Assembly: GCA_963718305.1 (NCBI GenBank)
Contig: CAVQZG010000020.1
Location: forward strand, 434,001 to 498,000
Reading direction: 5' to 3'
Source: RYN-230 sp963718305
GTDB lineage: Bacteria; Actinomycetota; Actinomycetes; Streptosporangiales; Streptosporangiaceae
Length of the DNA: 64,000 nucleotides
Shown here one piece after another: positions 53,836 through 62,400 of the stretch (the first letter of the stretch is position 1; each line of letters begins with the position of its first letter). A program made the position numbers and the translations under genes. The notes below the pieces were generated by a model. It did not search any database and had not been told where the DNA came from. It was given only the letters and a program-made list of their open reading frames with translations.

Positions 53836-55383
53836 GTGACCGCTGAGGCGTCCGCCGGGCTGTCCGCGGACATAACGGGGCTGCCCGCCTGGACCCTGGA
53901 CGAGGGCCAGCTCGGGGACCTGGAGCTGCTGCTGTCTGGTGCCCTGCCCCCGCTGCACGGGTTCATGTCGCCGGCCGAGGTGGACTCGGTCACGGCGGAG
54001 GGCAAGCTGCCCGACGGGACCGCCTGGCCGGTCCCGGTGACCTTCGAGGTGCCGGCCAGCGCCATCAAGCCGGATGCGACCCGGCTGCTGCTGCAGGACC
54101 CGGAGGGCACCCCGCTCGCGGTGCTGGAGATCACCGACCGCATCCCCGCCCTCCCGGACCTGGTCCGGCTGGGCGGCCCGGTGACCGCGTACCGGCCGGC
54201 CGAGCACGGCCCCTTCCGCCACCTGCGGCGCCCGCCCGCCGAGGTACGGGAGGAGTTCGCGGGCGCCCCGGTCCTCGCCTATGTCACCAACGCGCCGCTG
54301 CACTGCCACCAGATCGGGCAGCTCCGGCACGCGGCCAGCCAGCTGAAGGCCCGGCTGCTGCTGCTGCCCATGGTGGCCGGCCCCGCGGAGATCGTGATCC
54401 GCCCGGACGCCCTGGTCCGCACCGTGCAGGCCGCGGCCCGCAACCTGCCGCCCGGCACCCAGGTCATCCCGGTACCGCTCCGGCCTTATCGCGCCGCGGC
54501 CCAGGACGAGCTGGCCCTGCGGGCCATCGTGGCGGCCGCGTACGGGGCGACGCACCTGCTGGCCGACAAGCCGGTGGAGCGCGGCCGGCCGGGCGAGGAT
54601 GAGAGCCGGCCCGGGCCGGTCATCCCGGTGCTCTCCCCTGGCGACTGGGCCTACGACCCGGCGGCCGAGGTCTGGCGCCCGCTGGCCCTGATCGAGGCGG
54701 GTACCGAGCGTACCGACCTCACGTCCGGCGAGCTCGAGGACATGCTGGACCGCGGGGTGGAGGTGCCAGCGTGGTTCACCCCGCCCGCGGTAGCCCAGGA
54801 ACTGCGCCGGGCCCGGCCGCCGCGCAGCGAACGGGGTCTCGTTATCTTCCTGACTGGCCTGTCCGGGTCCGGCAAGTCCACTCTGGCCCGGGCCCTGCGC
54901 GACGCGCTCAGCGAGCGGGGCGAGCGGACCGTGTCGCTGCTCGACGGGGACCTGGTCCGGTCGCTGCTGTCGGCCGGGCTGACGTTCTCCCGGGCCGACC
55001 GGGACCTGAACATCGCCCGGATCGGGTTCGTGGCCACCGAGATCGCCCGGCACGGCGGGATCGCGATCTGCGCCCCGATCGCCCCGTACGCCCAGGCCCG
55101 GCAGGACGTTCGGCGGGCAGTCCAGGAAGTCGGCGACTTCCTGCTGATCCACGTGGCCACGCCGGCCGAGGTGTGCGAGGCGCGGGACCGCAAGGGCCTG
55201 TACGCCAAGGCACGCGCGGGCCTGATCGACCACTTCACCGGGGTGTCGGATCCCTACGAGGAGCCGGACGACGCGGACCTCGTCATCGACACGTCCGTGG
55301 TCACCCGCCAGCAAGCGCTGGAGGCCGTGCTGCGCCTGCTGACCGACGGCGGCTGGCTGCCCGGGGAGACGGAGCGGCGCTAG
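53836..55383 (+). CDS. Degenerate sulfurylase-like domain fused to APS kinase
   Basis: In this 515-residue protein the C-terminal domain is a complete adenylylsulfate kinase (P-loop GLSGSGKST at 341-349, LLDGDLVRSLLSAGLTFSRADRD, and the lid region RKGLYAKARAG), which makes PAPS from APS. The N-terminal 320 residues have the ATP-sulfurylase layout (LPPLHGFMSPAEVDSV; SGELEDMLDRGVEVPAWFTPPAVAQEL). However, the catalytic QTRNPxHxxH element is replaced by VTNAPLHCHQ (residues 150-159), and no GRDHAG motif is seen. The sulfurylase part is probably inactive or repurposed. GTG 53836 has GGAGG at six-base spacing. Confidence 0.9.
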   Translation: MTAEASAGLSADITGLPAWTLDEGQLGDLELLLSGALPPLHGFMSPAEVDSVTAEGKLPDGTAWPVPVTFEVPASAIKPDATRLLLQDPEGTPLAVLEITDRIPALPDLVRLGGPVTAYRPAEHGPFRHLRRPPAEVREEFAGAPVLAYVTNAPLHCHQIGQLRHAASQLKARLLLLPMVAGPAEIVIRPDALVRTVQAAARNLPPGTQVIPVPLRPYRAAAQDELALRAIVAAAYGATHLLADKPVERGRPGEDESRPGPVIPVLSPGDWAYDPAAEVWRPLALIEAGTERTDLTSGELEDMLDRGVEVPAWFTPPAVAQELRRARPPRSERGLVIFLTGLSGSGKSTLARALRDALSERGERTVSLLDGDLVRSLLSAGLTFSRADRDLNIARIGFVATEIARHGGIAICAPIAPYAQARQDVRRAVQEVGDFLLIHVATPAEVCEARDRKGLYAKARAGLIDHFTGVSDPYEEPDDADLVIDTSVVTRQQALEAVLRLLTDGGWLPGETERR

Positions 55384-55622
55384 TCGTCGTCCTCAGCGCG
55401 GCTGCCCGCGTCGAGGCGCCCGCGGAAACTGTGTATCCGTGACGTGATGGCGCTGGACATCGCGTCCCGCTGCCGGGACAGCACCACATAGCTGAAGATG
55501 CCGCTGACCAGCAGCGCGGCCCCCAGAAGCAGCACGCTCCTGAGACCGGCCAGGTAAAGCAGGCCGGTCGCGGCGACGAACAGCAGGATCCGGGCCGTGG
55601 TGTAGGCAAGGGTGGACCGCAT
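55380..55622 (-). CDS. DUF4229 small membrane protein
   Basis: This 80-residue protein has two close hydrophobic segments (ARILLFVAATGLLYLAGL and VLLLGAALLVSGIFSYVVL) followed by a charged cytoplasmic tail SRQRDAMSSAITSRI and an acidic end. It matches the actinobacterial DUF4229 pattern. Its stop overlaps the stop of the APS kinase gene (convergent, four bases). It lies 12 bases after the dehydratase gene and may share its transcript. Function is unknown. Confidence 0.85.
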   Translation of the reverse strand: MRSTLAYTTARILLFVAATGLLYLAGLRSVLLLGAALLVSGIFSYVVLSRQRDAMSSAITSRIHSFRGRLDAGSRAEDDD

Positions 55623-55634
55623 AGCGGGACCAGC

Positions 55635-56627
55635 CTACTCGCCGTTCTCCGGCCCAGCGGACGGGTCACCGGCCAGGATGTCCAGCAGCATCCCGGGGTC
55701 GATATTGCCGCCCGACAGCACGGCCACGGTCGTCCCGGCTGAGGGCAGTTCCTTGCGGCGGAACAGGCACGCGGCCACGGCTGCGGCGCCGCCGGGTTCG
55801 GCGATCAGCCGGGCGTCCAGGGCCAGCCGCCGGACCGCCGCCCGGATCTCGTCCTCGGTGACGGTCACGATGTCCGCCACGTACTCCAGCATGTGCTGCA
55901 GCGGCAGGGCACCGACCTGATCGACGCGGAGTGCGTCGGCGATGGTCTGCTGGGTGAATTCGGGCGGCCAGGCCACCTGCTGGCCCTCGTGCAGCGAGTC
56001 GCGTGCGTCTGCGGCGAGCTCGGGCTCCACGCCGATCACGGTGGCGTGCGGGCACAAGGACCGGACCGCGGCGGCCACGCCGGCGATCAGCCCGCCGCCG
56101 CCCACCGGGACAACGACCAGGTCCACCCCCGGGCAGTCGGCGGCGATCTCCAAGCCGACCGTGCCCTGGCCCGCGATCACCCGGCGGTCGTCGAACGGCG
56201 GGATCGACACCGCCCCGCGCTGGGTGGCGATCTCCCTGGTGGCCGCCAGCCGGGCGGCCAGGCCCGGCGCCGAGACCACGATCTCCGCACCCAGCTCGCG
56301 GATGGCCGCCACCTTGACGGCGGGGGCGTTATCCGGCACCACCACCACGGCGGGCATCCCGAGCAGCGCGGCGGCGTAGGCCACGGCCTGGCCGTGATTG
56401 CCGCTGGAGTGGGTCACCACCCCGATCTGCCGGGCGGCCGCGGGGAGCGTGCTCATCGCCGCGTAGGCGCCGCGCAGTTTGAACGCCCCCACGGGCTGCA
56501 ACGATTCGGGCTTGACCAGCAGGGAGGGTTCGGCCCATGGGAACGGAACCAGGGGAGTACGGACGGACACCCCGGCCAGAGCCGCTGCGGCGGTCCGGAT
56601 CTCGTCGATCGACACGAGCGGCTGCAC
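55635..56627 (-). CDS. PLP-dependent threonine/serine dehydratase-like enzyme
   Basis: This 330-residue fold-type II PLP enzyme has the PLP lysine in VGAFKLRGAYAAM, SSGNHGQAVAYAAALLG and the phosphate loop GGGGLIAGVAAAV. It lacks the ACT domain of the IlvA at 31240-32460, so it is the short type that acts as serine/threonine dehydratase or serine racemase. The start is GTG 56627. It is divergent from bldC, with an 8-base inverted repeat between them. Confidence 0.92.
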   Translation of the reverse strand: MQPLVSIDEIRTAAAALAGVSVRTPLVPFPWAEPSLLVKPESLQPVGAFKLRGAYAAMSTLPAAARQIGVVTHSSGNHGQAVAYAAALLGMPAVVVVPDNAPAVKVAAIRELGAEIVVSAPGLAARLAATREIATQRGAVSIPPFDDRRVIAGQGTVGLEIAADCPGVDLVVVPVGGGGLIAGVAAAVRSLCPHATVIGVEPELAADARDSLHEGQQVAWPPEFTQQTIADALRVDQVGALPLQHMLEYVADIVTVTEDEIRAAVRRLALDARLIAEPGGAAAVAACLFRRKELPSAGTTVAVLSGGNIDPGMLLDILAGDPSAGPENGE

Positions 56628-56649
56628 GCGATCACCCTAGATGAGCGTC

Positions 56650-56680
56650 ACGGTTTTAAGGAAACTAGGGAGAAAACCGT
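56650..56680. promoter_or_regulatory. Inverted repeat between dehydratase gene and bldC
   Basis: ACGGTTTT (56650-56657) and AAAACCGT (56673-56680) are exact reverse complements separated by 15 bases, in the only AT-rich part of the 120-base divergent promoter region. It is a candidate operator for one or both genes. Confidence 0.5.
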
Positions 56681-56747
56681 CGTTAGTCGCCACACTTGGG
56701 ACAGGCCCGATCATGAGCCCGGGGCGGCAGTTCAGGAGGGGACGTGC

Positions 56748-56957
56748 GTGGACGGCAGCAATGAGCGCCTCCTGACACCGGGGGAGGTCGCTGCGCTGTT
56801 CCGGGTGGACCCGAAGACCGTCACCCGGTGGGCGGCGTCCGGCCGTATCAGCAGCATCCGCACGCCCGGCGGGCATCGCCGATTCCGTGAGTCCGAGGTC
56901 CGTGCGCTGCTCCGCGGTGAAGGCGGCACCGGCAAGGACGAGGAGCAGGGCAGCTAG
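56748..56957 (+). CDS. bldC: BldC-type MerR-family DNA-binding protein
   Basis: This 69-residue protein is made of a single MerR-like winged helix: LLTPGEVAALFRVDPKTVTRWAASGRISSIRTPGGHRRFRESEVRALL. It is nearly identical in pattern to Streptomyces BldC, which binds DNA cooperatively at direct repeats and holds back sporulation genes. GTG 56748 has AGGAGGG seven bases upstream. No effector domain is present. Its occurrence supports a filamentous or developmental actinomycete. Confidence 0.95.
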   Translation: MDGSNERLLTPGEVAALFRVDPKTVTRWAASGRISSIRTPGGHRRFRESEVRALLRGEGGTGKDEEQGS

Positions 56958-57069
56958 TCCTGGTTAGCCCGTAGTCCTGGTTAGCCCGCTGGACCCAGCC
57001 CGCGTCCAGCTCAGTCCCGGCTGGGATCGGTGGCTGGCGCGCTCAGACTGGCGGGCTCAGATGTTGGGC

Positions 57070-57342
57070 TCACTCCGCGTCCGGCCGCTTCACCGGACCG
57101 GGCGCCACACCCAGGCTGGCCCGGTACTCCGCGAACTGACGCTGCAGGTCCGCATCGCCCTCGCGCCACCGGCGGCGCTGGGCCTCGAGCTCGTCCTCGG
57201 TTATCGCGTGCGCGGCCAGGCGGTCGTAGTCCGCATCGGCGGGCCCGATTTCCACGTACGCATCACCGATCAGCTGCCCCTCGTCAGCCAGCACTGACTC
57301 GGGAACCAGGAGGTTCCCGTTCGGCAGCTGGATAACGTGCAT
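57070..57342 (-). CDS. Small protein of unknown function
   Basis: This 90-residue soluble protein begins MHVIQLPNGNLLVPESVLADEGQLIGDAYVEIGPADADYDRLAAHAI and continues with a charged helix (EDELEAQRRRWREGDADLQRQFAEYR). Hydrophobicity and codon use are coding-like. I do not recognise a family. It lies 11 bases downstream of the metalloprotease-domain gene on the same strand, so the two are probably co-transcribed and may act together. Confidence 0.75.
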   Translation of the reverse strand: MHVIQLPNGNLLVPESVLADEGQLIGDAYVEIGPADADYDRLAAHAITEDELEAQRRRWREGDADLQRQFAEYRASLGVAPGPVKRPDAE

Positions 57343-57353
57343 CACCCAACACT

Positions 57354-58985
57354 CTAAAGCCCATAGCGGAGATTGAAGTAGAGCATCACATCAAGAGCGG
57401 TCCGGATGTTGCCGCCGAGCATGTCCACCAGCGCCGGGCGCTGGCGGGAGGCGATCGCGGCGAACGCATCGGCGAAGAACTCCCGGCGGCCCAGATCACC
57501 GGGCTGCCGGTGGAAGTCGCTCACCAGTGATCCCTCGCAACGCTGGTACAGGTGGCGGAACTCGGCCGAGTCGGACTGCCAGCGGCCCTGCTCCCGGTCG
57601 ATGTCGTCCAGGGCGTGCCCGACCTCGTGGCACATGACGTCGGGCGCGGACGAGGGCCGCGAGCCTACGATGATCTTCTTCTCGCCGTACGCGCCCGCGC
57701 ACGCGTCCCAGGTCGCGCGGCCGGACGGCAGCGGGACGCCACGAAGCCGCGCCATGTCGTCCAGTTCCGGGACGCCGCCCTCACCCACATGGATCGCGTC
57801 CACACCGGCGGCGAGGATCTGCTTGATGATCAGGGGCAGTTCGGCGAGGCGGTTGACCGCGCGCACCACCGGGGCCGAGGGCACCTTGCTGGGCGGCCAT
57901 TCACGGCGCAGGACCCGCTCCAGCGGTCCGCAGTTCTGGTAACCCTCCGCGGCCCGCTTCGCGTGGGCGACCTCATACCAGGGCAGCTTGGCCGCGTCGG
58001 CCTCGGCCGCGCGCGCTGACTCCCCCGCCACGCCGCGGGCCGCGTCCGCCGCGGGCCCGGATCTGGCCCGTGCGTCACTGCTGGCCGCGCCTTTGGCCGC
58101 CCGTCCGCTCCCCGCCCGGCGGGGAGCGGCGTGCCCGGGAGCAGGGCGGATCGCGGCGCGATCCTGCCCGGCCGGGCGGCCGGCCGCCCGCGTGGCCCCG
58201 GTGCCCGGGCTGTCACGGCCGGCGGACCCGGCGCCGCTCACCCCGGGCCTGCTGGTCCTGGCCGGCGGAGTCTCCGTCCCGGCCGCGGCGGATTCCGTCG
58301 CTCCGGTCCCAGTTCCACCAGTTCCAGTCCGGCCAGTCCCAGTCGGGCCGGTTCCCGTCGGGCCGTTCCGGCCCGGGGCTGGCCCGGTTCCTGGTGTCCC
58401 GGGTCCGGCTGGCCCGGTTCCTGGGGCCCCCGGCTCATCCGGGCCGGTCCCGGCGGCACCGGCTGCGGCCGGCCTGATCCGCGGCGTCCACGGTCCGCCG
58501 CGTCTGGTCGCGGCGGGACCTGCGCCGTCTGCCCCGGGTCCTGGTGGCCACGGCTCTGGTCCCACGGCGCTCGGTGGCCACGGTCCGCCTGGCCTGGTAC
58601 CGGCGGGGCCTGCGCTGTCTGCCCCGGGCTCTGGTGGCCACGGCCGGGCGCGGCGCACCCGGCGCGGCAACTCCACCTGCGGGGCTGGCCCTGCGGATCC
58701 TCCGCTGCCGTCCAGAGCCCCGGCTCCGTCCGTCATCGCGGGTGAACTGGCGGACCCCTGGCCCGGTGCGGAAACGTGGTCGCGGCGATGCCGGCCGGTC
58801 GGTGGCACGACGGCAGAGCCGCCCACTGCCGGGGGACCCGGCCTGGTGCTACCGCGTGATCGCGATCTCCCAGGACCCGGCCGGATGTACCGGCGAACGC
58901 GATCGAAAAGCCGCAGCCGCATAAGTCGCACTCCCAGCGATCGCGTGCAGAGTGCCAGGGTATGACGAAACTGCGCGAACGTCAT
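57354..58985 (-). CDS. Low-complexity protein with anthrax-lethal-factor-like metalloprotease domain
   Basis: In this 543-residue protein the last 200 residues carry a zinc-protease site, HEVGH at 453-457, and a third ligand region EFFADAF (E502). The segments VPELDDMARLRGVP before it and IIVGSRPSSAPDVMCHEVGHALD around it resemble the ATLF/M34-like domain found in toxins and Pro-Pro endopeptidases. The 300 residues before it are Pro/Gly/Ala/Thr-rich repeats (PGTGPAGPGTPGTGP, GTGPTGTGRTGTGG), a probable disordered linker. The N-terminus is short, basic and hydrophobic, without a clear signal peptide. A small unknown gene follows on the same strand. Confidence 0.78.
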   Translation of the reverse strand: MTFAQFRHTLALCTRSLGVRLMRLRLFDRVRRYIRPGPGRSRSRGSTRPGPPAVGGSAVVPPTGRHRRDHVSAPGQGSASSPAMTDGAGALDGSGGSAGPAPQVELPRRVRRARPWPPEPGADSAGPAGTRPGGPWPPSAVGPEPWPPGPGADGAGPAATRRGGPWTPRIRPAAAGAAGTGPDEPGAPGTGPAGPGTPGTGPAPGRNGPTGTGPTGTGRTGTGGTGTGATESAAAGTETPPARTSRPGVSGAGSAGRDSPGTGATRAAGRPAGQDRAAIRPAPGHAAPRRAGSGRAAKGAASSDARARSGPAADAARGVAGESARAAEADAAKLPWYEVAHAKRAAEGYQNCGPLERVLRREWPPSKVPSAPVVRAVNRLAELPLIIKQILAAGVDAIHVGEGGVPELDDMARLRGVPLPSGRATWDACAGAYGEKKIIVGSRPSSAPDVMCHEVGHALDDIDREQGRWQSDSAEFRHLYQRCEGSLVSDFHRQPGDLGRREFFADAFAAIASRQRPALVDMLGGNIRTALDVMLYFNLRYGL

Positions 58986-59085
58986 CTGGCGTTACCCGCT
59001 GTTACCGGTTATGGATCTCGGACCGTTACCGAATGACTCCTCTCATTTACTGACGAAGCGGTCTCGGCTTGGCTAGGCTGCGCGC

Positions 59086-59376
59086 ATGTGGCTAGTCGGT
59101 GCCCTATCTGCGCTGCTCGCCTTGGCTTTCTGGGCCTGCTGGTCCCGGCGGCCACGGCGGCTGGCCCGGCCGGAGGGATCAGCGGCGGAGGCAGCCTTCC
59201 GCCGGCACCCCGCAGGTCGCGGGCGGTACGCTTCAGCCGATGACCGTGTGTCACTAACCGGGACGGCGGTGTCCGAAGATTGGGCCGCACCCCGCGGCCC
59301 CGACGACGATGCCGACTTCCTCGGCGAACTGGACCGGCTCATCCGGGGCCACCGGGAACCCGGCACCGAAGACTGA
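59086..59376 (+). CDS. Small single-span membrane protein
   Basis: This 96-residue protein starts with one membrane span (WLVGALSALLALAFWACW) and a basic stop-transfer sequence RRPRRLARP. An acidic cytoplasmic tail follows, with DDDADFLGELDRLIRG near the end. The start is ATG 59086; no strong ribosome binding site is seen and a TAGGCT about ten bases upstream could be a -10, so a leaderless transcript is possible. I do not recognise a family; it lies head-to-head with the metalloprotease-domain gene. Confidence 0.7.
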   Translation: MWLVGALSALLALAFWACWSRRPRRLARPEGSAAEAAFRRHPAGRGRYASADDRVSLTGTAVSEDWAAPRGPDDDADFLGELDRLIRGHREPGTED

Positions 59377-59488
59377 CGATCCGTCCTAGCAATCCTTGGC
59401 CACCCCGGGCGACAGCCCGCTGCTGGCGCGCCTGACCGCGCCCATGTCGTTGGCCACCCGCCGGGCGCTCGGGCCGCCCCGCCTGGGC

Positions 59489-60643
59489 TCAGCTCAGGCC
59501 GGCGTAGGAGTGCAGGCCGGTGATGAACAGGCTCACGCCCAGCAGGTTGAACAGCAGGCAGCCGAACCCGACCAGTTGGATGACGGCGGCCCGGCGGCCG
59601 CGCCAGCCCGCGGTGACCCGGGCGTGCAGGAAGCACGCGTACACCACCCAGGTGATGAAGGCCCAGGTCTCGGTGGGGTCCCAGCCCCAGTACCGGCCCC
59701 AGGCCTCGTCCGCCCAGATGGCCCCGGCCATGATGCCGAAGGTCCAGATCGGGAACGCGAACACCACGGTCCGGTAGGCGATCTGATCGAGCCGCTCCGC
59801 ACTGGGGAGCAGCCGGAACACCTCGCCGTAGCGGCTGCTCAGCCCGGCCGCCACCCGCCGGGTGTGCCGCTCCGCGAACAGGTACACGACGGCGAGCACC
59901 GCCCCCACCATGAACGTCCCGCTGGCCAGGGTCATCGCGGTCACGTGAATGGCGAGCCAGTAGGAATTCAGCGCGGGCACCAGCGGCCCGGCCGGAGTGT
60001 AGATGACGGTCTGGGCCAGCCCCATGATGATCACGATCGGGGCCATGAAGAACAGCCCGAGGTGGTAGGGCCGGTACTTGATCATCAGGCCGAGGAAGAA
60101 CAGCACGGCGACGCACGAGACCGAGATCACGAACTCGTACATGTCGCCCCACGGGACCCGGTGCACGGCCAGGCCCCGGGTCACCACCCCGGTGAGGTGC
60201 AGGGCCAGGCCGGCGGTGGTGAGGAGGAGGGCGATCCGGACCAGGCGGCTCGGCGGCACGACGGTGCGGTCTCGCTGGCCGGCGGTCACGGCCCGGCCGC
60301 CCGAAGCACCGCCGTCGGCAGCGCCGCCCCCCACGGCAGCACTGGCCGCCGCGCCACCGGCAGCCGCGCCACTGCCGGCCGCACCACTGGCCATCGCATC
60401 ACTGGCCGGCGCACCACCGGCCACGGCAGCGCCGTCCGCCGCCGCACCATCCACGGCACCAGCGCCCGCCCCGACCACCGCGGGTACCCGGTCGCGCACG
60501 CTAGCCCCGGCCCGCGTCACGACGGGGCTGCGCCGCCCGAAGGCGAAGTCGGCCGCGAACGCGATCACCGCCAGGGAGTACAGCACGACGGCGACGATCA
60601 GGAAGTGATCGCTGAGATGGGACAGGCCCTGGTTGTCGGGCAT
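59489..60643 (-). CDS. ccsB: Cytochrome c biogenesis protein CcsB (ResC-type)
   Basis: This 384-residue haem-handling membrane protein of system II has the WWD-type motif (WGRYWGWDPTETWAFITW) and the flanking periplasmic/membrane histidines (LHLTGVVTRG; YWLAIHVTAMTLASG). Eight or so spans are predicted. The segment between spans one and two is a 75-residue Ala/Gly-rich linker that is longer than usual. ATG 60643 overlaps the resB stop (TGATG). With ResB it forms the cytochrome c synthetase that exports haem and attaches it to CxxCH. Confidence 0.95.
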   Translation of the reverse strand: MPDNQGLSHLSDHFLIVAVVLYSLAVIAFAADFAFGRRSPVVTRAGASVRDRVPAVVGAGAGAVDGAAADGAAVAGGAPASDAMASGAAGSGAAAGGAAASAAVGGGAADGGASGGRAVTAGQRDRTVVPPSRLVRIALLLTTAGLALHLTGVVTRGLAVHRVPWGDMYEFVISVSCVAVLFFLGLMIKYRPYHLGLFFMAPIVIIMGLAQTVIYTPAGPLVPALNSYWLAIHVTAMTLASGTFMVGAVLAVVYLFAERHTRRVAAGLSSRYGEVFRLLPSAERLDQIAYRTVVFAFPIWTFGIMAGAIWADEAWGRYWGWDPTETWAFITWVVYACFLHARVTAGWRGRRAAVIQLVGFGCLLFNLLGVSLFITGLHSYAGLS

Positions 60644-62361
60644 CAGTCTGACTTCCCCTCGGTGGTCGTGGTGAGGGACGGGGTCCCGGTGGTGGTCGTC
60701 CCGGGCTGCGGGGCGGTCTCCTGAGGTACGGCCGGGCCCCCCGGGCCGGGCGCCGCGGCCCCCTGGTAGCTCGCTTCGAGCGCCCCGGCCAGCCGGGTGA
60801 ACTCCTCATCGAAGCCGCCCGCCGGGTCGGAGCGGGCCAGGCCGCCCACCTCCACGACGGTCTGCCCGCCCGGGCCCGGGTAGGCCCGGACGAACACCCG
60901 GCGGCGCCGGACAAAGAAGGACAGGAGCAGGCCAGCCAGCGCCGCCAGGCCCGCGATCAGCGCGGGCAGTTGCCCCGGGTCATAGGTGATGGCCAGGCTG
61001 ATCCACTGCCGGTACCCGGCGAAGGTGAGCGTGCCGGCGCCGCCCGGCAGCTTGATCGACTGCCCGACCGCGAGCGGGCGGGGCGCGGTCGGCAGCTGGG
61101 TCAGGCCGGCGGTGTTCAGCTGGTACACCGATTGCGACGGCCCGCTGTCCATGCCCAGGTTGCCCTTATACGAGACCAGGCTGACCCGGGGGTTGAGCGG
61201 GGCCGGGAAGGCGGATTCCAGCTGCCCGCCGACGTCGACCGCGGTGGGGAGGAACACGCCGGCGAACCCGAGCTGGTCGGGGTGCGCGTCCGGGACCTTG
61301 ACCACGCCTTCGGAGGTGAGGCCGGAGGTGTCCACCGCGATGAACGGGACCGGCTGGTCGAAGACCACCTTCCCGGTGCCGTCGGTGACCTTGAACACCG
61401 GCGCGTACCCGTGGCCGATGATGAAGACCCGCACGCCGTCCACGTTGATCGGGTGGTTGACCCGCAGGTTGTCGTGGCGGACCGCGGCGCCCGGCTGCGC
61501 GGAGTAGCTCACGTAGGCGTTGAACGACAGCGGCTGGCCGCGCGACTGGCCGGAGGTGACGTAGGAGGCCGTGAAGCGGTTCAGCGTCATCGTGAACGGC
61601 TGAAGGTCCGACGGCGACACCAGCCGGCCGGGGCGGAACTCGTCCAGCGCCGTCACCGTATTGGCGAACGAGGTCCCGCTGACCAGCAGCCGGTTGGCCT
61701 TGTAGCCGAACACGCCGCCCAGGGCCACCGCGCCCAGGAGAGCCAGCAAGGCCAGGTGGAACACCAGGTTCCCCAGTTCGCGGCGGTAGCCCTTCTCGGC
61801 CGACACCCAGCCGTCGCCCATCCGCAGCCGGAACTTGCGGCGGCGCAGCAGAGCGGTGGCAGCGTCGAGGGCGGCTGCCGGGTCGAGGGCGGCATCGTGC
61901 CGGGCGGACTGGGGCAGCCGGGCCAGGTTGCGCGGGGCGGGCGGCGGCAGCGCCCGGGCCGACCGGACCAGCCGGATGCTGCGCGGCACCACGCAGCCGG
62001 CCAGGGAGACGAACAGCAGCAGGTAGATCGCGGCGAACCAGGGCGCCGCGAACACGTTGAACAGGGACAGCCGGCCCAGCCAGGGCGCCAGCGCTGGATG
62101 CGAGGCGTAGTACTGCTGGACCGCCGCCGGGTCGATGCCCTGCTGCGGCAGCAGCGAGCCGGGGACGCTGGCCACGGCCAGCAGGAACAGCAGCACCAGC
62201 GCGGTGCGCATCGAGGTGAGCTGGCGCCAGCCCCAGCGCGCCCAGCCCACCAGGCCGAACGAGCTGGGGTTACCGGTGGGCGGGGTCGCCGCGTCCGGCG
62301 TGGCATCCTCGTCCGGCCGGGCGCCGCTGGCTGGCCCGGGCGGGACGCGCAGTCCGGTCAT
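60643..62361 (-). CDS. resB: Cytochrome c biogenesis protein ResB
   Basis: This 572-residue partner of CcsB has four membrane spans: MRTALVLLFLLAVASVPGSLLPQ, FAAIYLLLFVSLAGCV, LVFHLALLALLGAVALGG and LPALIAGLAALAGLLLSFF. A large extracytoplasmic domain lies between the third and fourth (NHPINVDGVRVFIIGHGYAPVF). The C-terminal tail is Pro/Thr-rich and cytoplasmic. The start is ATG 62361, 39 bases after the TlpA-like gene. The ccdA gene that usually stands at this point is missing. Confidence 0.95.
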   Translation of the reverse strand: MTGLRVPPGPASGARPDEDATPDAATPPTGNPSSFGLVGWARWGWRQLTSMRTALVLLFLLAVASVPGSLLPQQGIDPAAVQQYYASHPALAPWLGRLSLFNVFAAPWFAAIYLLLFVSLAGCVVPRSIRLVRSARALPPPAPRNLARLPQSARHDAALDPAAALDAATALLRRRKFRLRMGDGWVSAEKGYRRELGNLVFHLALLALLGAVALGGVFGYKANRLLVSGTSFANTVTALDEFRPGRLVSPSDLQPFTMTLNRFTASYVTSGQSRGQPLSFNAYVSYSAQPGAAVRHDNLRVNHPINVDGVRVFIIGHGYAPVFKVTDGTGKVVFDQPVPFIAVDTSGLTSEGVVKVPDAHPDQLGFAGVFLPTAVDVGGQLESAFPAPLNPRVSLVSYKGNLGMDSGPSQSVYQLNTAGLTQLPTAPRPLAVGQSIKLPGGAGTLTFAGYRQWISLAITYDPGQLPALIAGLAALAGLLLSFFVRRRRVFVRAYPGPGGQTVVEVGGLARSDPAGGFDEEFTRLAGALEASYQGAAAPGPGGPAVPQETAPQPGTTTTGTPSLTTTTEGKSD

Positions 62362-62400
62362 CGGGTCACCACCCGAGGTCGAGGTGCGTGGGAGTCGCGG

